DNA from: Hymenobacter perfusus
GTDB lineage: Bacteria; Bacteroidota; Bacteroidia; Cytophagales; Hymenobacteraceae
Assembly (NCBI RefSeq): GCF_003944765.1
Contig: NZ_RWIU01000002.1
Span: 496,001-560,000 of the forward strand
Reading direction: 5' to 3'
DNA: 64,000 nt
Shown: positions 57,118-64,000 of the stretch, piece by piece
How positions within the stretch are numbered: the first letter of the stretch is position 1
Layout of the letters: each line of letters begins with the position of its first letter
The notes under the pieces: model-generated
The model's input: only the letters and a program-made list of their open reading frames with translations
Databases searched by the model: none
What the model was told of the DNA's origin: nothing
Made by a program: the position numbers and the translations under genes

Positions 57118-57345
57118 AGAAAAAGAGAATTAGGGAAGATGCGGCATAAGCCCCGGCACTCGCCGGAACCTGAGTTTCATCGGGAGAGAGTTTGGCCGTT
57201 GTAAACGCAATGTAATTAGATTGAGTTGTATTTTTTCTATTATATATTGATTAAGTTATTAATCGTCAGATATATACTGACTTGCGAATGAATTAACGAG
57301 AAACTCTGCGTATCGGATTGTTTCCGGCTGTTCTGCCACCTGACA

Positions 57346-57627
57346 CTAGGCCACCACCTGTACGCCTTTCCAGAACGCTACGCGGCCCTGAATCTGCTGA
57401 GCGGCTTCCTTTGGCTCCGGGTAAAACCAGGCGGCATCTTTATTGAGCTCCCCCTCTACGCGCAACGAATAGTAGCTGGCCCGGCCTTTCCAAGGGCAGG
57501 TAGTATGCGCGATACTATCCTCAAAAAACTCTCGCTTGATGGAATCGGCCGGGAAATAGTGGTTGTTTTCAACGACCACGGTTTCGTCGCTTTCGGCAAT
57601 GACGGTGTTGTTCCAGATGGCTTTCAT
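57346..57627 (-). CDS. DUF427 protein
   Basis: A 93-residue single-domain DUF427 protein, recognised from MKAIWNNTVIAESDETVVVE, NHYFPADSIKREFFEDS, HTTCPWKGRASYYSL and KDAAWFYPEPKEAAQQIQGR. The length is normal for the family. The fold is a beta-barrel-like sandwich; function is unknown, and many members adjoin metabolic or redox genes. The start is at 57627. A long perfect inverted heptad hairpin (57636-57723) lies immediately upstream and separates it from the divergent VWA gene. Confidence 0.93.
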   Translation of the reverse strand: MKAIWNNTVIAESDETVVVENNHYFPADSIKREFFEDSIAHTTCPWKGRASYYSLRVEGELNKDAAWFYPEPKEAAQQIQGRVAFWKGVQVVA

Positions 57628-57635
57628 GGGATATT

Positions 57636-57723
57636 GGATTTTAGTTGTCGGTTGCCGGGTGGTAGTTCGCAGGATACTATGCGGTCCTGCGAACTACCAC
57701 CCGGCAACCGACAACTAAAATCC
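57636..57723. repeat. Perfect 39-base inverted repeat with 7-base periodicity
   Basis: Left arm 57636-57674 (57639-57673 reads TTTTAGT, TGTCGGT, TGCCGGG, TGGTAGT, TCGCAGG) and right arm 57685-57723 are perfect inverses with a 10-base spacer. It lies between the divergent DUF427 and VWA genes. No U-run follows. Confidence 0.95.
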
Positions 57724-57761
57724 GGCTTCTGTTGTTCTAAAAGCTCACTCCCCCAATTTAT

Positions 57762-58868
57762 ATGTCCGCAGGCTTTCGTTTTCGGGATTTCGTGCCCGAG
57801 GAGTCGACTGAGAAAGGCTTCGACTCCCTTTTTAAGATATTCATGCAGCTGGTCACCATCACCAGCGGCGACGTGGGCGAGGCGCTTTCCTGGCTGAATG
57901 AGCTGGATAAGCAGTACGGCCTCACCGAGGATGGCTACGGCATGGGCGACTTCATCGAGGACCTCAAGAAGAAGGGCTACATCGATGAGGACGAGCAGAA
58001 AAAAGGCGAGTTCACCATCACGGCCAAGAGCGAGCAGAAAATCCGCAAGTCGGCGCTGGAGGAAATCTTCGGCAAGCTTAAGAAATCAGGGCCGGGCAAC
58101 CACCGCACGCCCCACATCGGCCAGGGTGACGAGCAGAGCACCGATATGCGGGAGTTCCGCTTCGGCGACTCGCTCGATCAGATTTCTATGACCGAGAGCA
58201 TCCGCAACGCCCAGCTCAACCACGGCATGGACGGCGACGAGTTTATGCTGACCGAGGGCGACCTGGAAGTGCGCGAAAACGAGCACAAAAGCCAGACTAG
58301 CACCGTGCTCATGATTGACATCTCGCACTCGATGATTCTGTACGGCGAGGACCGCATCACGCCGGCCAAGAAGGTGGCTATGGCCCTAGCCGAGCTGGTG
58401 AAGCAGAAGTACCCCAAGGACTTCCTTGACGTCATCGTGTTTGGCAACGACGCCTGGCAGATTGAGGTGAAGGAGCTGCCCTACCTGCAGGTGGGCCCCT
58501 ACCACACTAACACCGTGGCCGGCCTGGAACTGGCCCTGGACCTGTTGCGCAAGCGCAAAACGCCCAACAAGCAGATCTTCATGATCACCGACGGCAAGCC
58601 TACCTGCCTGAAGGAAGCCGGCGGCTACTACAAGAACTCGTTCGGGCTCGACCGCAAAGTGGTCAACAAAACCCTGAACCTGGCCGCCTCGGCCCGCCGC
58701 CTGAAAGTGCCCATTACCACCTTCATGATTGCCGACGACCCGTACCTGCGCCGCTTCGTGGAGGAATTCACGGAGGTGAACCAGGGCAAGGCGTACTACT
58801 CGTCGCTCAAAGGCCTCGGCCACATGATTTTCGAGGACTACAAGCGCAACCGCCGCAAAAACGTGTAA
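57762..58868 (+). CDS. VWA-domain protein, partner of a MoxR-type ATPase
   Basis: A 368-residue cytosolic protein. The N-terminal 170 residues are charged and helical (GALSWLNELDKQYGLTEDGY-like), the C-terminal 190 residues form a von Willebrand A domain. The metal site MIDAS motif DxSxS is Asp186, Ser188, Ser190 (MIDISHSM), with ITDGKPT later. The MoxR-like ATPase gene follows at 59022 after a REP-like element. VWA/MoxR pairs generally act as a chaperone-like module that inserts metals or assembles complexes; the client here is unknown. Confidence 0.92.
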   Translation: MSAGFRFRDFVPEESTEKGFDSLFKIFMQLVTITSGDVGEALSWLNELDKQYGLTEDGYGMGDFIEDLKKKGYIDEDEQKKGEFTITAKSEQKIRKSALEEIFGKLKKSGPGNHRTPHIGQGDEQSTDMREFRFGDSLDQISMTESIRNAQLNHGMDGDEFMLTEGDLEVRENEHKSQTSTVLMIDISHSMILYGEDRITPAKKVAMALAELVKQKYPKDFLDVIVFGNDAWQIEVKELPYLQVGPYHTNTVAGLELALDLLRKRKTPNKQIFMITDGKPTCLKEAGGYYKNSFGLDRKVVNKTLNLAASARRLKVPITTFMIADDPYLRRFVEEFTEVNQGKAYYSSLKGLGHMIFEDYKRNRRKNV

Positions 58869-58890
58869 CGGCTAAACGGCCGCTGCCGTC

Positions 58891-58987
58891 TGTCATCCTG
58901 AGCTTGCGAAGGACCTTATTACATCAGCACGACGACCGAATGGTTTCGTTCTAGCGTGATAAGGTCCTTCGCAAGCTCAGGATGACA
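58891..58987. repeat. REP-like inverted repeat (TGTCATCCTGAGCTTGCG type)
   Basis: Arms 58891-58918 and 58960-58987 are perfect inverses of TGTCATCCTGAGCTTGCGAA plus GGACCTTAT. The spacer is about 41 bases. It separates the VWA and MoxR genes. Confidence 0.9.
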
Positions 58988-59021
58988 AATCAAATCCATT
59001 CGCACATCCTATTCTCCCTTC

Positions 59022-60578
59022 ATGCCTTCTTACGATTCTCTCTCCGCCGACCAGCTCCAGCAAATCACCACGCTCGGCGCCCTGAAAAAATCCGGCTACC
59101 AGCCGCGCTCCGTGAAACAGGAGCTGCGCGACAACCTGATCAAGAAACTCCAAAGCAAAGAGGACGTGTTTCCCGGCATCTTCGGCTACGAGGAAACCGT
59201 GATTCCCGAGCTGCAGCGCGCCATTCTGGCCGGCCACCACATCAACCTGCTGGGTCTGCGCGGCCAGGCCAAAACCCGCATTGCGCGCCTGCTCATCGGT
59301 TTGCTCGATGAATGGGTGCCGGTAGTGGCCGGCTCCGAGCTTAACGACGACCCGCTGCAGCCGCTGTCGGTGTTTGCCAAGAACCTGATTGCCGAGCACG
59401 GCGACAACACGCCCGTGACCTGGATGGGCCGCCAGGACCGCTACACCGAGAAGCTGGCTACGCCCGACGTATCCGTAGCCGACCTCATCGGCGACGCCGA
59501 CCCCATCAAAGCGGCCACGTTGCGGCTGCCGTACTCGGATGAGCGGGTGATTCACTTCGGCCTGATTCCAAGGGCGCACCGGGGCATTTTCGTGATTAAC
59601 GAACTGCCCGATTTGCAGGCCCGCATTCAGGTGTCGCTGTTCAACATTCTGCAGGAAGGCGACATCCAGATCCGGGGCTTCAAGGTGCGGCTGCCGCTGG
59701 ATCTGCAGTTTGTGTTCACGGCCAACCCCGAGGACTACACCAACCGCGGCTCCATCGTGACGCCCCTCAAGGACCGCATCGACGCCCAGATCATCACGCA
59801 CTACCCGAAATCCATCGAAATCGGCAAGCGCATCACCAAGCAGGAAGCCCGTATCAAGGACGAGCAGCGCGGGATGGTGACCACCAACGAAGTGATTCAT
59901 GACCTGGTGGAGCAGGTGGCCGTGGAGGCCCGCGCCTCGGAGTTCGTGGATGCCAAGTCGGGCGTGTCGGCCCGCCTAACCATCTCGGCTTTCGAGCAGG
60001 TGGTGGCCGGGGCCGAGCGCCGCGCCCTCATCAACGGCGAAGCCACTACCTACGTGCGCCTCGGCGACTTCATCTCGGCGGTTCCGGCCGTGACGGGTAA
60101 GGTGGAGCTAGTGTACGAAGGCGAGCAGGAGGGAGCCGGCATCGTGGCCGAAAAGCTGATGGGCAAAGCCATCCGCACGCTGTTCCTGAACTACTTCCCC
60201 GACCCCGACAAGGCCAAGAAGCTCAAAGGCCGCCCCTCGCCCTACAAAACGGTGCAGGAGTGGTTCGGCTCAGGCCACACCGTGGACCTGCTCCACGATG
60301 CCAGCACGAAAGACTACCGCGCCGTGCTCGACCAAGTGCCCGGCCTGCGCGACATCGTGACGGAGCTACACCCCTCCGAAACGCCCGAGCACACTTACTT
60401 CCTGATGGAGTTTCTGCTCCACGGCCTGAGCGAGTACAGCCTGATTTCGCGCAACCGCCTCACCGCCGGCGCCCAGTTCAAGGACCTGCTCAGCAGCATG
60501 TTCACCATGCCCAGCTTCGGTGAGGATGACGACGAGGACGACGAAGATGAGAAGCCCCAGCGCGGCCGCCGTCGGTAG
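59022..60578 (+). CDS. MoxR/magnesium-chelatase-type AAA+ ATPase
   Basis: A 518-residue AAA+ ATPase. Walker A is GLRGQAKTRI at residues 78-87 (Lys84, Thr85). The second motif reads GIFVINELPDLQARIQVSLF, in which the usual Walker B acid pair is E-L-P-D. The sensor-like part is TANPEDYTNRGSIVTPLKDR. The C-terminal part carries acidic low-complexity EDDDEDDEDE. It works with the VWA protein encoded just upstream. This set is recognisable as the MoxR-VWA type rather than a true magnesium chelatase. A bidirectional terminator follows at 60611. Confidence 0.92.
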   Translation: MPSYDSLSADQLQQITTLGALKKSGYQPRSVKQELRDNLIKKLQSKEDVFPGIFGYEETVIPELQRAILAGHHINLLGLRGQAKTRIARLLIGLLDEWVPVVAGSELNDDPLQPLSVFAKNLIAEHGDNTPVTWMGRQDRYTEKLATPDVSVADLIGDADPIKAATLRLPYSDERVIHFGLIPRAHRGIFVINELPDLQARIQVSLFNILQEGDIQIRGFKVRLPLDLQFVFTANPEDYTNRGSIVTPLKDRIDAQIITHYPKSIEIGKRITKQEARIKDEQRGMVTTNEVIHDLVEQVAVEARASEFVDAKSGVSARLTISAFEQVVAGAERRALINGEATTYVRLGDFISAVPAVTGKVELVYEGEQEGAGIVAEKLMGKAIRTLFLNYFPDPDKAKKLKGRPSPYKTVQEWFGSGHTVDLLHDASTKDYRAVLDQVPGLRDIVTELHPSETPEHTYFLMEFLLHGLSEYSLISRNRLTAGAQFKDLLSSMFTMPSFGEDDDEDDEDEKPQRGRRR

Positions 60579-60610
60579 TTAGTAACGCAAATCGTAAAGT
60601 TCGCACCACT

Positions 60611-60651
60611 AAAAAAGCCCCGCGTACCGAAAGGTGCGCGGGGCTTTTTTA
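60611..60651. terminator. Bidirectional intrinsic terminator
   Basis: AAAAAAGCCCCGCG and CGCGGGGCTTTTTT pair and leave U-runs for both strands. It separates the convergent MoxR and cyclophilin genes. Confidence 0.92.
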
Positions 60652-60666
60652 GTAGTAAGCGGGCAA

Positions 60667-61128
60667 TTACGCCTGCTCGCTTACCACGATTTTCTGAATC
60701 TCGTCGTTGGCTTTGATCTGCTCGATGATGTCGAGGCCTTCTACCACTTTGCCGAATACCGTGTGGTTGCGGTCGAGGTGGGCCGTGTTCTGGCGGTCGT
60801 GCACGATGAAGAACTGGCTGCCGCCGGTGTTGCGGCCGGCGTGGGCCATGCTCAGGGCGCCGCGCTCGTGGTATTGATGCTCGCCGTTCAGCTCGCAGTC
60901 GATTTTGTAGCCGGGACCGCCGGTGCCGGGCGTGCCGGAGGCACCGTCGCGGGAGTTAGGGCAGCCGCCCTGAATCACGAAGTTGGGAATGACGCGGTGA
61001 AACTTCAGGCCGTCGTAGAAGCCCTTCTGAGCGAGGTCGGTGAAGTTCTTCACGGTTTTAGGAGCGTCCTGTTCGTAGAACTCCACTTTCATAACACCTT
61101 TGTTGGTGTGGATTTCGGCAGTTTTCAT
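60667..61128 (-). CDS. Cyclophilin-type peptidyl-prolyl cis-trans isomerase
   Basis: A 153-residue cytosolic cyclophilin that speeds proline isomerisation in proteins. Core motifs are KTVKNFTDLAQKGFYDGLKF, HRVIPNFVIQGGCPN, GALSMAHAGRNTGGSQFFIV and HLDRNHTVFGKVVEG, including the catalytic Arg (HRVI) and Gln-Phe pair (GSQFFI). I start at the ATG at 61128 (MKTAEIHTNKGVM). There is no signal peptide. A perfect -7 box lies at 61194-61201. Confidence 0.95.
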   Translation of the reverse strand: MKTAEIHTNKGVMKVEFYEQDAPKTVKNFTDLAQKGFYDGLKFHRVIPNFVIQGGCPNSRDGASGTPGTGGPGYKIDCELNGEHQYHERGALSMAHAGRNTGGSQFFIVHDRQNTAHLDRNHTVFGKVVEGLDIIEQIKANDEIQKIVVSEQA

Positions 61129-61193
61129 GTGCTTGCTGATGGGGTGGTACAGGCCCTTGTACGCCAAAGGCCGGGCGGCGGGTGCCGCCGGGG

Positions 61194-61201
61194 CAAAGGT
61201 A
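61194..61201 (-). promoter_or_regulatory. -7 promoter box of the cyclophilin gene
   Basis: Minus-strand TACCTTTG, exact TAnnTTTG, 65 bases before the start at 61128. A GC-rich hairpin (GGCGGCACCCGCCGCC) follows but without a U-run. Confidence 0.5.
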
Positions 61202-61366
61202 ATAAGTCGGGGCCGGTCGCGCCCGACTGCCCCCGACATCCACTGAGGTGTAACATTCGGGGCAGTGGTAAACATCCAACGCCTCAGGGAGTTCGTAAGC
61301 GTACTTATCGGCATCTTGCCGGATAAACATCTTTTCCTCCTCTCCCCAAACCCTAATTTTTCCTGT

Positions 61367-62011
61367 ATGCACAAGCATCTGCGCTCCGCTACGCTGACCC
61401 TGTTCTCGGTAACTACGTTAGGCTTCGGCCTCAGCAGCTGCGGCGACAACAAAACGGCTGAAACGGCCACTACCACCGAGTCGATGGCGACGACCGTTGA
61501 CTCTACCACTATGATGTCGGACTCCGCCCGCATGGGCAAGACCGAAGGCGTAATGGTAGACGGCGTGGCCATGACCCCCGATAAAACCATCGTGCAGAAT
61601 GCCGTAATGGCTTCCAGCGTCAGCACGCTGGTGAAAGCCGTGCAGGCCGCCGGCCTCGACGGTACTCTGAGCGGCCCCGGTCCGTTCACCGTTTTTGCTC
61701 CTACCAACGCCGCTTTCGATAAACTGCCCAACGGCGCACTGGCCGGCCTGCTCAAGCCAGAAAGCAAGGACAAACTGGCCGGTGTGCTCACCTACCACGT
61801 TATCCAGGGCCGCCTGGTAGCTCAGGATCTGAAAGACGGGCAGGAGTTGACCACCGTGAACGGTGAGAAGCTGAAAGTATCGGTGAAGGACGGCGTGGTA
61901 ATGATTGGCAACGGTAAAGATGCCCCCGCCACCGTGCAGATTGCCGACGTGATTTCCAGCAACGGCGTTACCCACGTTATCGACGGCGTGATTCTGCCCC
62001 TGGCAAAGTAG
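61367..62011 (+). CDS. Fasciclin-domain lipoprotein
   Basis: A 214-residue lipoprotein (lipobox GLSSC) with one fasciclin (FAS1) domain. The domain shows VMASSVSTLVKAVQAAGLDG, GPFTVFAPTNAAFDKLPNGA and LTYHVIQGRLVAQDLKD, ending HVIDGVILPLAK. A low-complexity Thr/Ser-rich linker of about 55 residues lies between the lipidation site and the domain. FAS1 domains mediate adhesion at cell surfaces or matrix binding. I start at the ATG at 61367, since the open frame before it lacks a signal. A bidirectional terminator follows at 62058. Confidence 0.94.
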   Translation: MHKHLRSATLTLFSVTTLGFGLSSCGDNKTAETATTTESMATTVDSTTMMSDSARMGKTEGVMVDGVAMTPDKTIVQNAVMASSVSTLVKAVQAAGLDGTLSGPGPFTVFAPTNAAFDKLPNGALAGLLKPESKDKLAGVLTYHVIQGRLVAQDLKDGQELTTVNGEKLKVSVKDGVVMIGNGKDAPATVQIADVISSNGVTHVIDGVILPLAK

Positions 62012-62057
62012 GCTGTCAGCTTTTCGACGAACCCACAAAGGCTCGTCGGATACCAGC

Positions 62058-62092
62058 AAAAAGGACCCGGCCGTTTCGGTCGGGTCCTTTTT
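62058..62092. terminator. Bidirectional intrinsic terminator
   Basis: AAAAAGGACCCG and CGGGTCCTTTTTT pair around a loop that can fold further (GCCGTTTCGGT). It serves the fasciclin gene and the convergent dehydrogenase gene. Confidence 0.9.
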
Positions 62093-62115
62093 TGTGCCTG
62101 CCGGACCGGGGCGGT

Positions 62116-63000
62116 TTACAGCCCGGCGCCGTCGGTGATGCGCTCGGCAAAGCCGGCCCAGTCGCCCTTTTCGCCTTTGGCTACGGTGGTTGAGAGGTGG
62201 TCGTGGAGGATGTTGGCAAAGGGCATGGGCACCAAATGGGTGCGGGACTCATCCAGTACCAGACGCATATCCTTGCGAATGATGGCCGGAGCTGCGCCCA
62301 CGGGCTGGTAGTGGCGCTCGGCCACCAGCTTGCCGTAGCCTTTATAAATGGGCGTATTGAAGAGGGTGGAGGTGAAGAACTCGTACACCTGCTGCCGGTC
62401 GAGGCCACTTTTCTGGGCCAGGGTAAAGGCCTCGGCCATGGCCTCAATGGCGGCTCCCAGCATAAAATTGCCGCAGAGCTTGACCGTGCTGGCGGCACCC
62501 GGGTCGTCGCCGAAATCATACACGCCCTGGCCCAGCGCGTTGAGCAACGGCCTAAGCTTACGGCGGGCACTGTCTTCTCCGGAAGCCGCTAGCCAGAGTT
62601 TGGCGGCAGCGGCCACATCGGGCTTCCCAAACACGGGAGTGGCTATCAGGGTGCTACCGTGTCGGGTGTGGGCTTCGGCGAGGCGGCGGTTGGTATCGGG
62701 AGCCACGGTGCTGCAGGAGGCGTGCACGGCCCCGGCGGGCAAAGCTGGTAGCAGGCCATCAGGGCCGAGGCACAGTTCCTCCAGGGCCGCATCATCGGTG
62801 ACCATGGTAAAGACGAAAGCCGCGCCGGCTACGGCCTCGGCTGGTGTGGCGGCTACGGTAGCGCCCAGCTTTTTGAGGCCGGCGGCTTTGCTGGCGGTGC
62901 GGTTGTATACGGTGAGGCGGTGGCCGGCTTTTAGCAGGTTTTCGGCCATGGCCTCGCCCATATTTCCCAGGCCGAGGAAGGCTACGTTATGCTGTGTCAA
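62116..63000 (-). CDS. NAD(P)-dependent beta-hydroxyacid dehydrogenase (3-hydroxyisobutyrate dehydrogenase-like)
   Basis: A 294-residue protein of the 3-hydroxyisobutyrate/GLYR1-type family. The Rossmann N-terminus reads VAFLGLGNMGEAMAENLLKA with the GxGxxG loop, then VYNRTASKAAGL. The C-terminal helical domain has the substrate-binding GNFMLGAAIEAMAEAF and Lys in that set (VKLCGNF). Close relatives include glyoxylate and succinic-semialdehyde reductases; the substrate is open. The ATG at 63000 abuts a heptad tract (63002), and the gene runs toward the fasciclin gene. Confidence 0.9.
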   Translation of the reverse strand: MTQHNVAFLGLGNMGEAMAENLLKAGHRLTVYNRTASKAAGLKKLGATVAATPAEAVAGAAFVFTMVTDDAALEELCLGPDGLLPALPAGAVHASCSTVAPDTNRRLAEAHTRHGSTLIATPVFGKPDVAAAAKLWLAASGEDSARRKLRPLLNALGQGVYDFGDDPGAASTVKLCGNFMLGAAIEAMAEAFTLAQKSGLDRQQVYEFFTSTLFNTPIYKGYGKLVAERHYQPVGAAPAIIRKDMRLVLDESRTHLVPMPFANILHDHLSTTVAKGEKGDWAGFAERITDGAGL

Positions 63001-63001
63001 A

Positions 63002-63141
63002 GGGGAAGTTGTGAAGGGTGAGGTTGTGAACGTTCTTGGATTCGGATTCTACGCAAACCAACTCAGCTATGGCCAGCGTGTTCACAACTTTGCCCGTTAC
63101 CACTTCACAATTTCACCTTTCACCTTTCACAACTTCACCTA
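63002..63141. repeat. Heptad-periodic inverted tract between rsgA and the dehydrogenase gene
   Basis: Left arm 63002-63029: GGGGAAG, TTGTGAA, GGGTGAG, GTTGTGA. Right arm 63099-63140: ACCACTT, CACAATT, TCACCTT, TCACCTT, TCACAAC, TTCACCT, running into the rsgA stop (63139-63141). The left arm touches the dehydrogenase start. Confidence 0.82.
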
Positions 63142-64000
63142 CTTCCGGTTGTCCTCGGCTTGCTGCATGCTCACGTAGCTGTCGTAGCGGGGGAGGGCAA
63201 TGCGGCCCTTGTCCACGGCTTCGCGTACGGCGCAGCCGGGCTCGTGCAGGTGCTGGCAGTTGTGATAGCGGCACTGGTTGAGCAAGGCGCGCATCTCGGG
63301 AAAGTAGTGGGCCAGCTCGCCGGGCTTCATATCCACCAGGCCCAGCTCCTTGATGCCGGGCGTGTCAATTAAGTAGGTGCCGGGACGTACTTCCAGCATT
63401 TCGGCGAATGTGGTGGTGTGCACACCCTTATCGGAATACTCACTGATTTCGGCCGTTTTCAGGTCGAGGTCGGGCACCAGAGCGTTGATGAGCGTGCTCT
63501 TGCCCACGCCCGAATGGCCCGACAGCAACGACACCTTACCATCCAGCAGCGCATCGATGTCGGCCACGCCTTCGCCGGTGTGGGCCGAGCAGCGCAGGCC
63601 CGGGTAGCCCACGCGGGCGTACATTTTCAGAATCTGATCCTGATAATCGGCCAGGTCCTCGTCGTAGAGGTCAGTTTTGTTGAAGAGCAGCGTGACGGGA
63701 ATCCGGTAGGCCTCGGCCGTCACCAGAAACCGGTCAATAAACCCGAACGAGGTAGCCGGTGAGGCCAGCGTGACCACCAGTAGCCCTTGGTCGAGGTTGG
63801 CAGCCACGATGTGGGCGTGCTCAGTCTTATGCACCGAGCGGCGGATAATATAGTTGCGCCGGGGCTCGATGTGGTGAATCACGCCCGCGCCTTCGGTCTG
63901 CTCCTCCACCGTGAAATCCACCTGGTCGCCCACGGCCAGCGGGTTGCTGACTTTGAGGCCCTTGTGCTTGAACTTACCCCGCAGGCGGCAGCGGTGCAGC
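63139..64000 (-). CDS. rsgA: Ribosome small subunit-dependent GTPase A, N-terminus beyond window
   Basis: RsgA is a circularly permuted GTPase that checks late 30S assembly. The frame runs off the right edge, so about 287 residues are visible and roughly 25-30 N-terminal residues are missing. Visible order: OB-fold part with CRLRGKFKHKGLKVSNPLAV, the G4 motif FNKTDL, G5-like CSAHTGEG, then G1 (GHSGVGKSTLINAL) and G3 (DTPGIKELG), and a C-terminal zinc site (CRYHNCQHLHEPGC). The stop lies inside the heptad tract that fills the gap to the dehydrogenase gene. Confidence 0.96.
   Translation of the reverse strand, partial: LHRCRLRGKFKHKGLKVSNPLAVGDQVDFTVEEQTEGAGVIHHIEPRRNYIIRRSVHKTEHAHIVAANLDQGLLVVTLASPATSFGFIDRFLVTAEAYRIPVTLLFNKTDLYDEDLADYQDQILKMYARVGYPGLRCSAHTGEGVADIDALLDGKVSLLSGHSGVGKSTLINALVPDLDLKTAEISEYSDKGVHTTTFAEMLEVRPGTYLIDTPGIKELGLVDMKPGELAHYFPEMRALLNQCRYHNCQHLHEPGCAVREAVDKGRIALPRYDSYVSMQQAEDNRK

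Noticed and set aside
57636-57723. Transposon end or integron attC-type site
   Set aside because: No transposase or integrase is in the window, there is no target-site duplication that I can see and the element has heptad structure shared with many other gaps.
1-64000. tRNA, rRNA or riboswitch genes
   Set aside because: I looked for tRNA T-loop and acceptor patterns and for conserved riboswitch cores in the gaps and saw none; a covariance-model search was not possible.

Overview
The window reads as a chromosomal segment of a high-GC member of the Bacteroidota, most like Hymenobacter or a close cytophagal relative. The reasons are the Bacteroidota -7 promoter box (TAnnTTTG) in front of many genes, lipoproteins with Bacteroidota-style signals, a fabH-plsX-rpmF-DUF177 block next to efp-accB-accC, an H-NOX-type haem protein and an acyl-ACP desaturase. 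Genus assignment is inference from gene content, not from a marker gene. I see no rRNA, tRNA, CRISPR array, insertion sequence, phage or integrative element, and no known defence island.

Layout. 1-969: secreted alpha-amylase, cut by the window edge. 1288-7463: minus-strand fatty-acid and translation block (HigA-like regulator, DUF177, rpmF, plsX, fabH, then efp, accB, accC). 7765-10448: pdxA and an M17 aminopeptidase. 10696-14161: plus-strand rsmA, a 2-hydroxyacid dehydrogenase, greA and an unusual HIT-NuiA fusion. 14333-20425: minus-strand permease, MFS carrier, a lipoprotein DNA/RNA nuclease, a small exported protein and a Tat-exported lactonase-family protein. 20661-26192: DUF885 peptidase-like lipoprotein, thioredoxin-like protein, YdcF-like protein, MpaB/DUF2236 protein and an aldehyde dehydrogenase. 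26430-29165: ECF sigma factor, RskA-like anti-sigma factor, H-NOX protein and rhodanese lipoprotein. 29359-34810: glycosyltransferases and a lipoprotein. 35000-42302: GAF protein, unknown proteins and a redox group (FAD oxidoreductase, a two-helix protein with a His4 tail, a membrane polyferredoxin, a SUMF1 lipoprotein). 42406-49304: amino-acid permease, a 908-residue membrane-anchored protein, CorA and a GNAT/FemAB-like protein. 49462-56332: flippase, glycosyltransferases and acyl-ACP desaturase. 56506-64000: PliI-like lipoprotein, DUF427, a VWA/MoxR pair, cyclophilin, fasciclin lipoprotein, a beta-hydroxyacid dehydrogenase and rsgA, which is cut by the right edge.

The most unusual signals are between the genes. 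First, at about seventeen intergenic sites there are low-complexity tracts with a period of 7 bases (sometimes 8). Each site has its own word, and the tracts usually occur as an inverted pair bracketing the intergenic DNA and touching the neighbouring start or stop codon. One pair is a perfect 39-base inverted repeat and another site holds nine perfect copies of GCTCTAA. They recall the heptameric STRR repeats of cyanobacteria, but the inverted pairing and codon-abutting placement are not something I can match to a described family. Second, five genes (efp, a HigA-like gene, greA, an MFS gene, a GAF gene) have a promoter-like box followed closely by an intrinsic terminator and then the start codon. 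This suggests short terminated leader RNAs or attenuation; the greA case parallels the GraL RNAs of the Escherichia coli greA leader. Third, a HIT hydrolase is fused to a NuiA-like nuclease-inhibitor domain three kilobases from a NucA-type nuclease lipoprotein. All periodicities, motifs and boxes were found by eye; no search or statistic was run.
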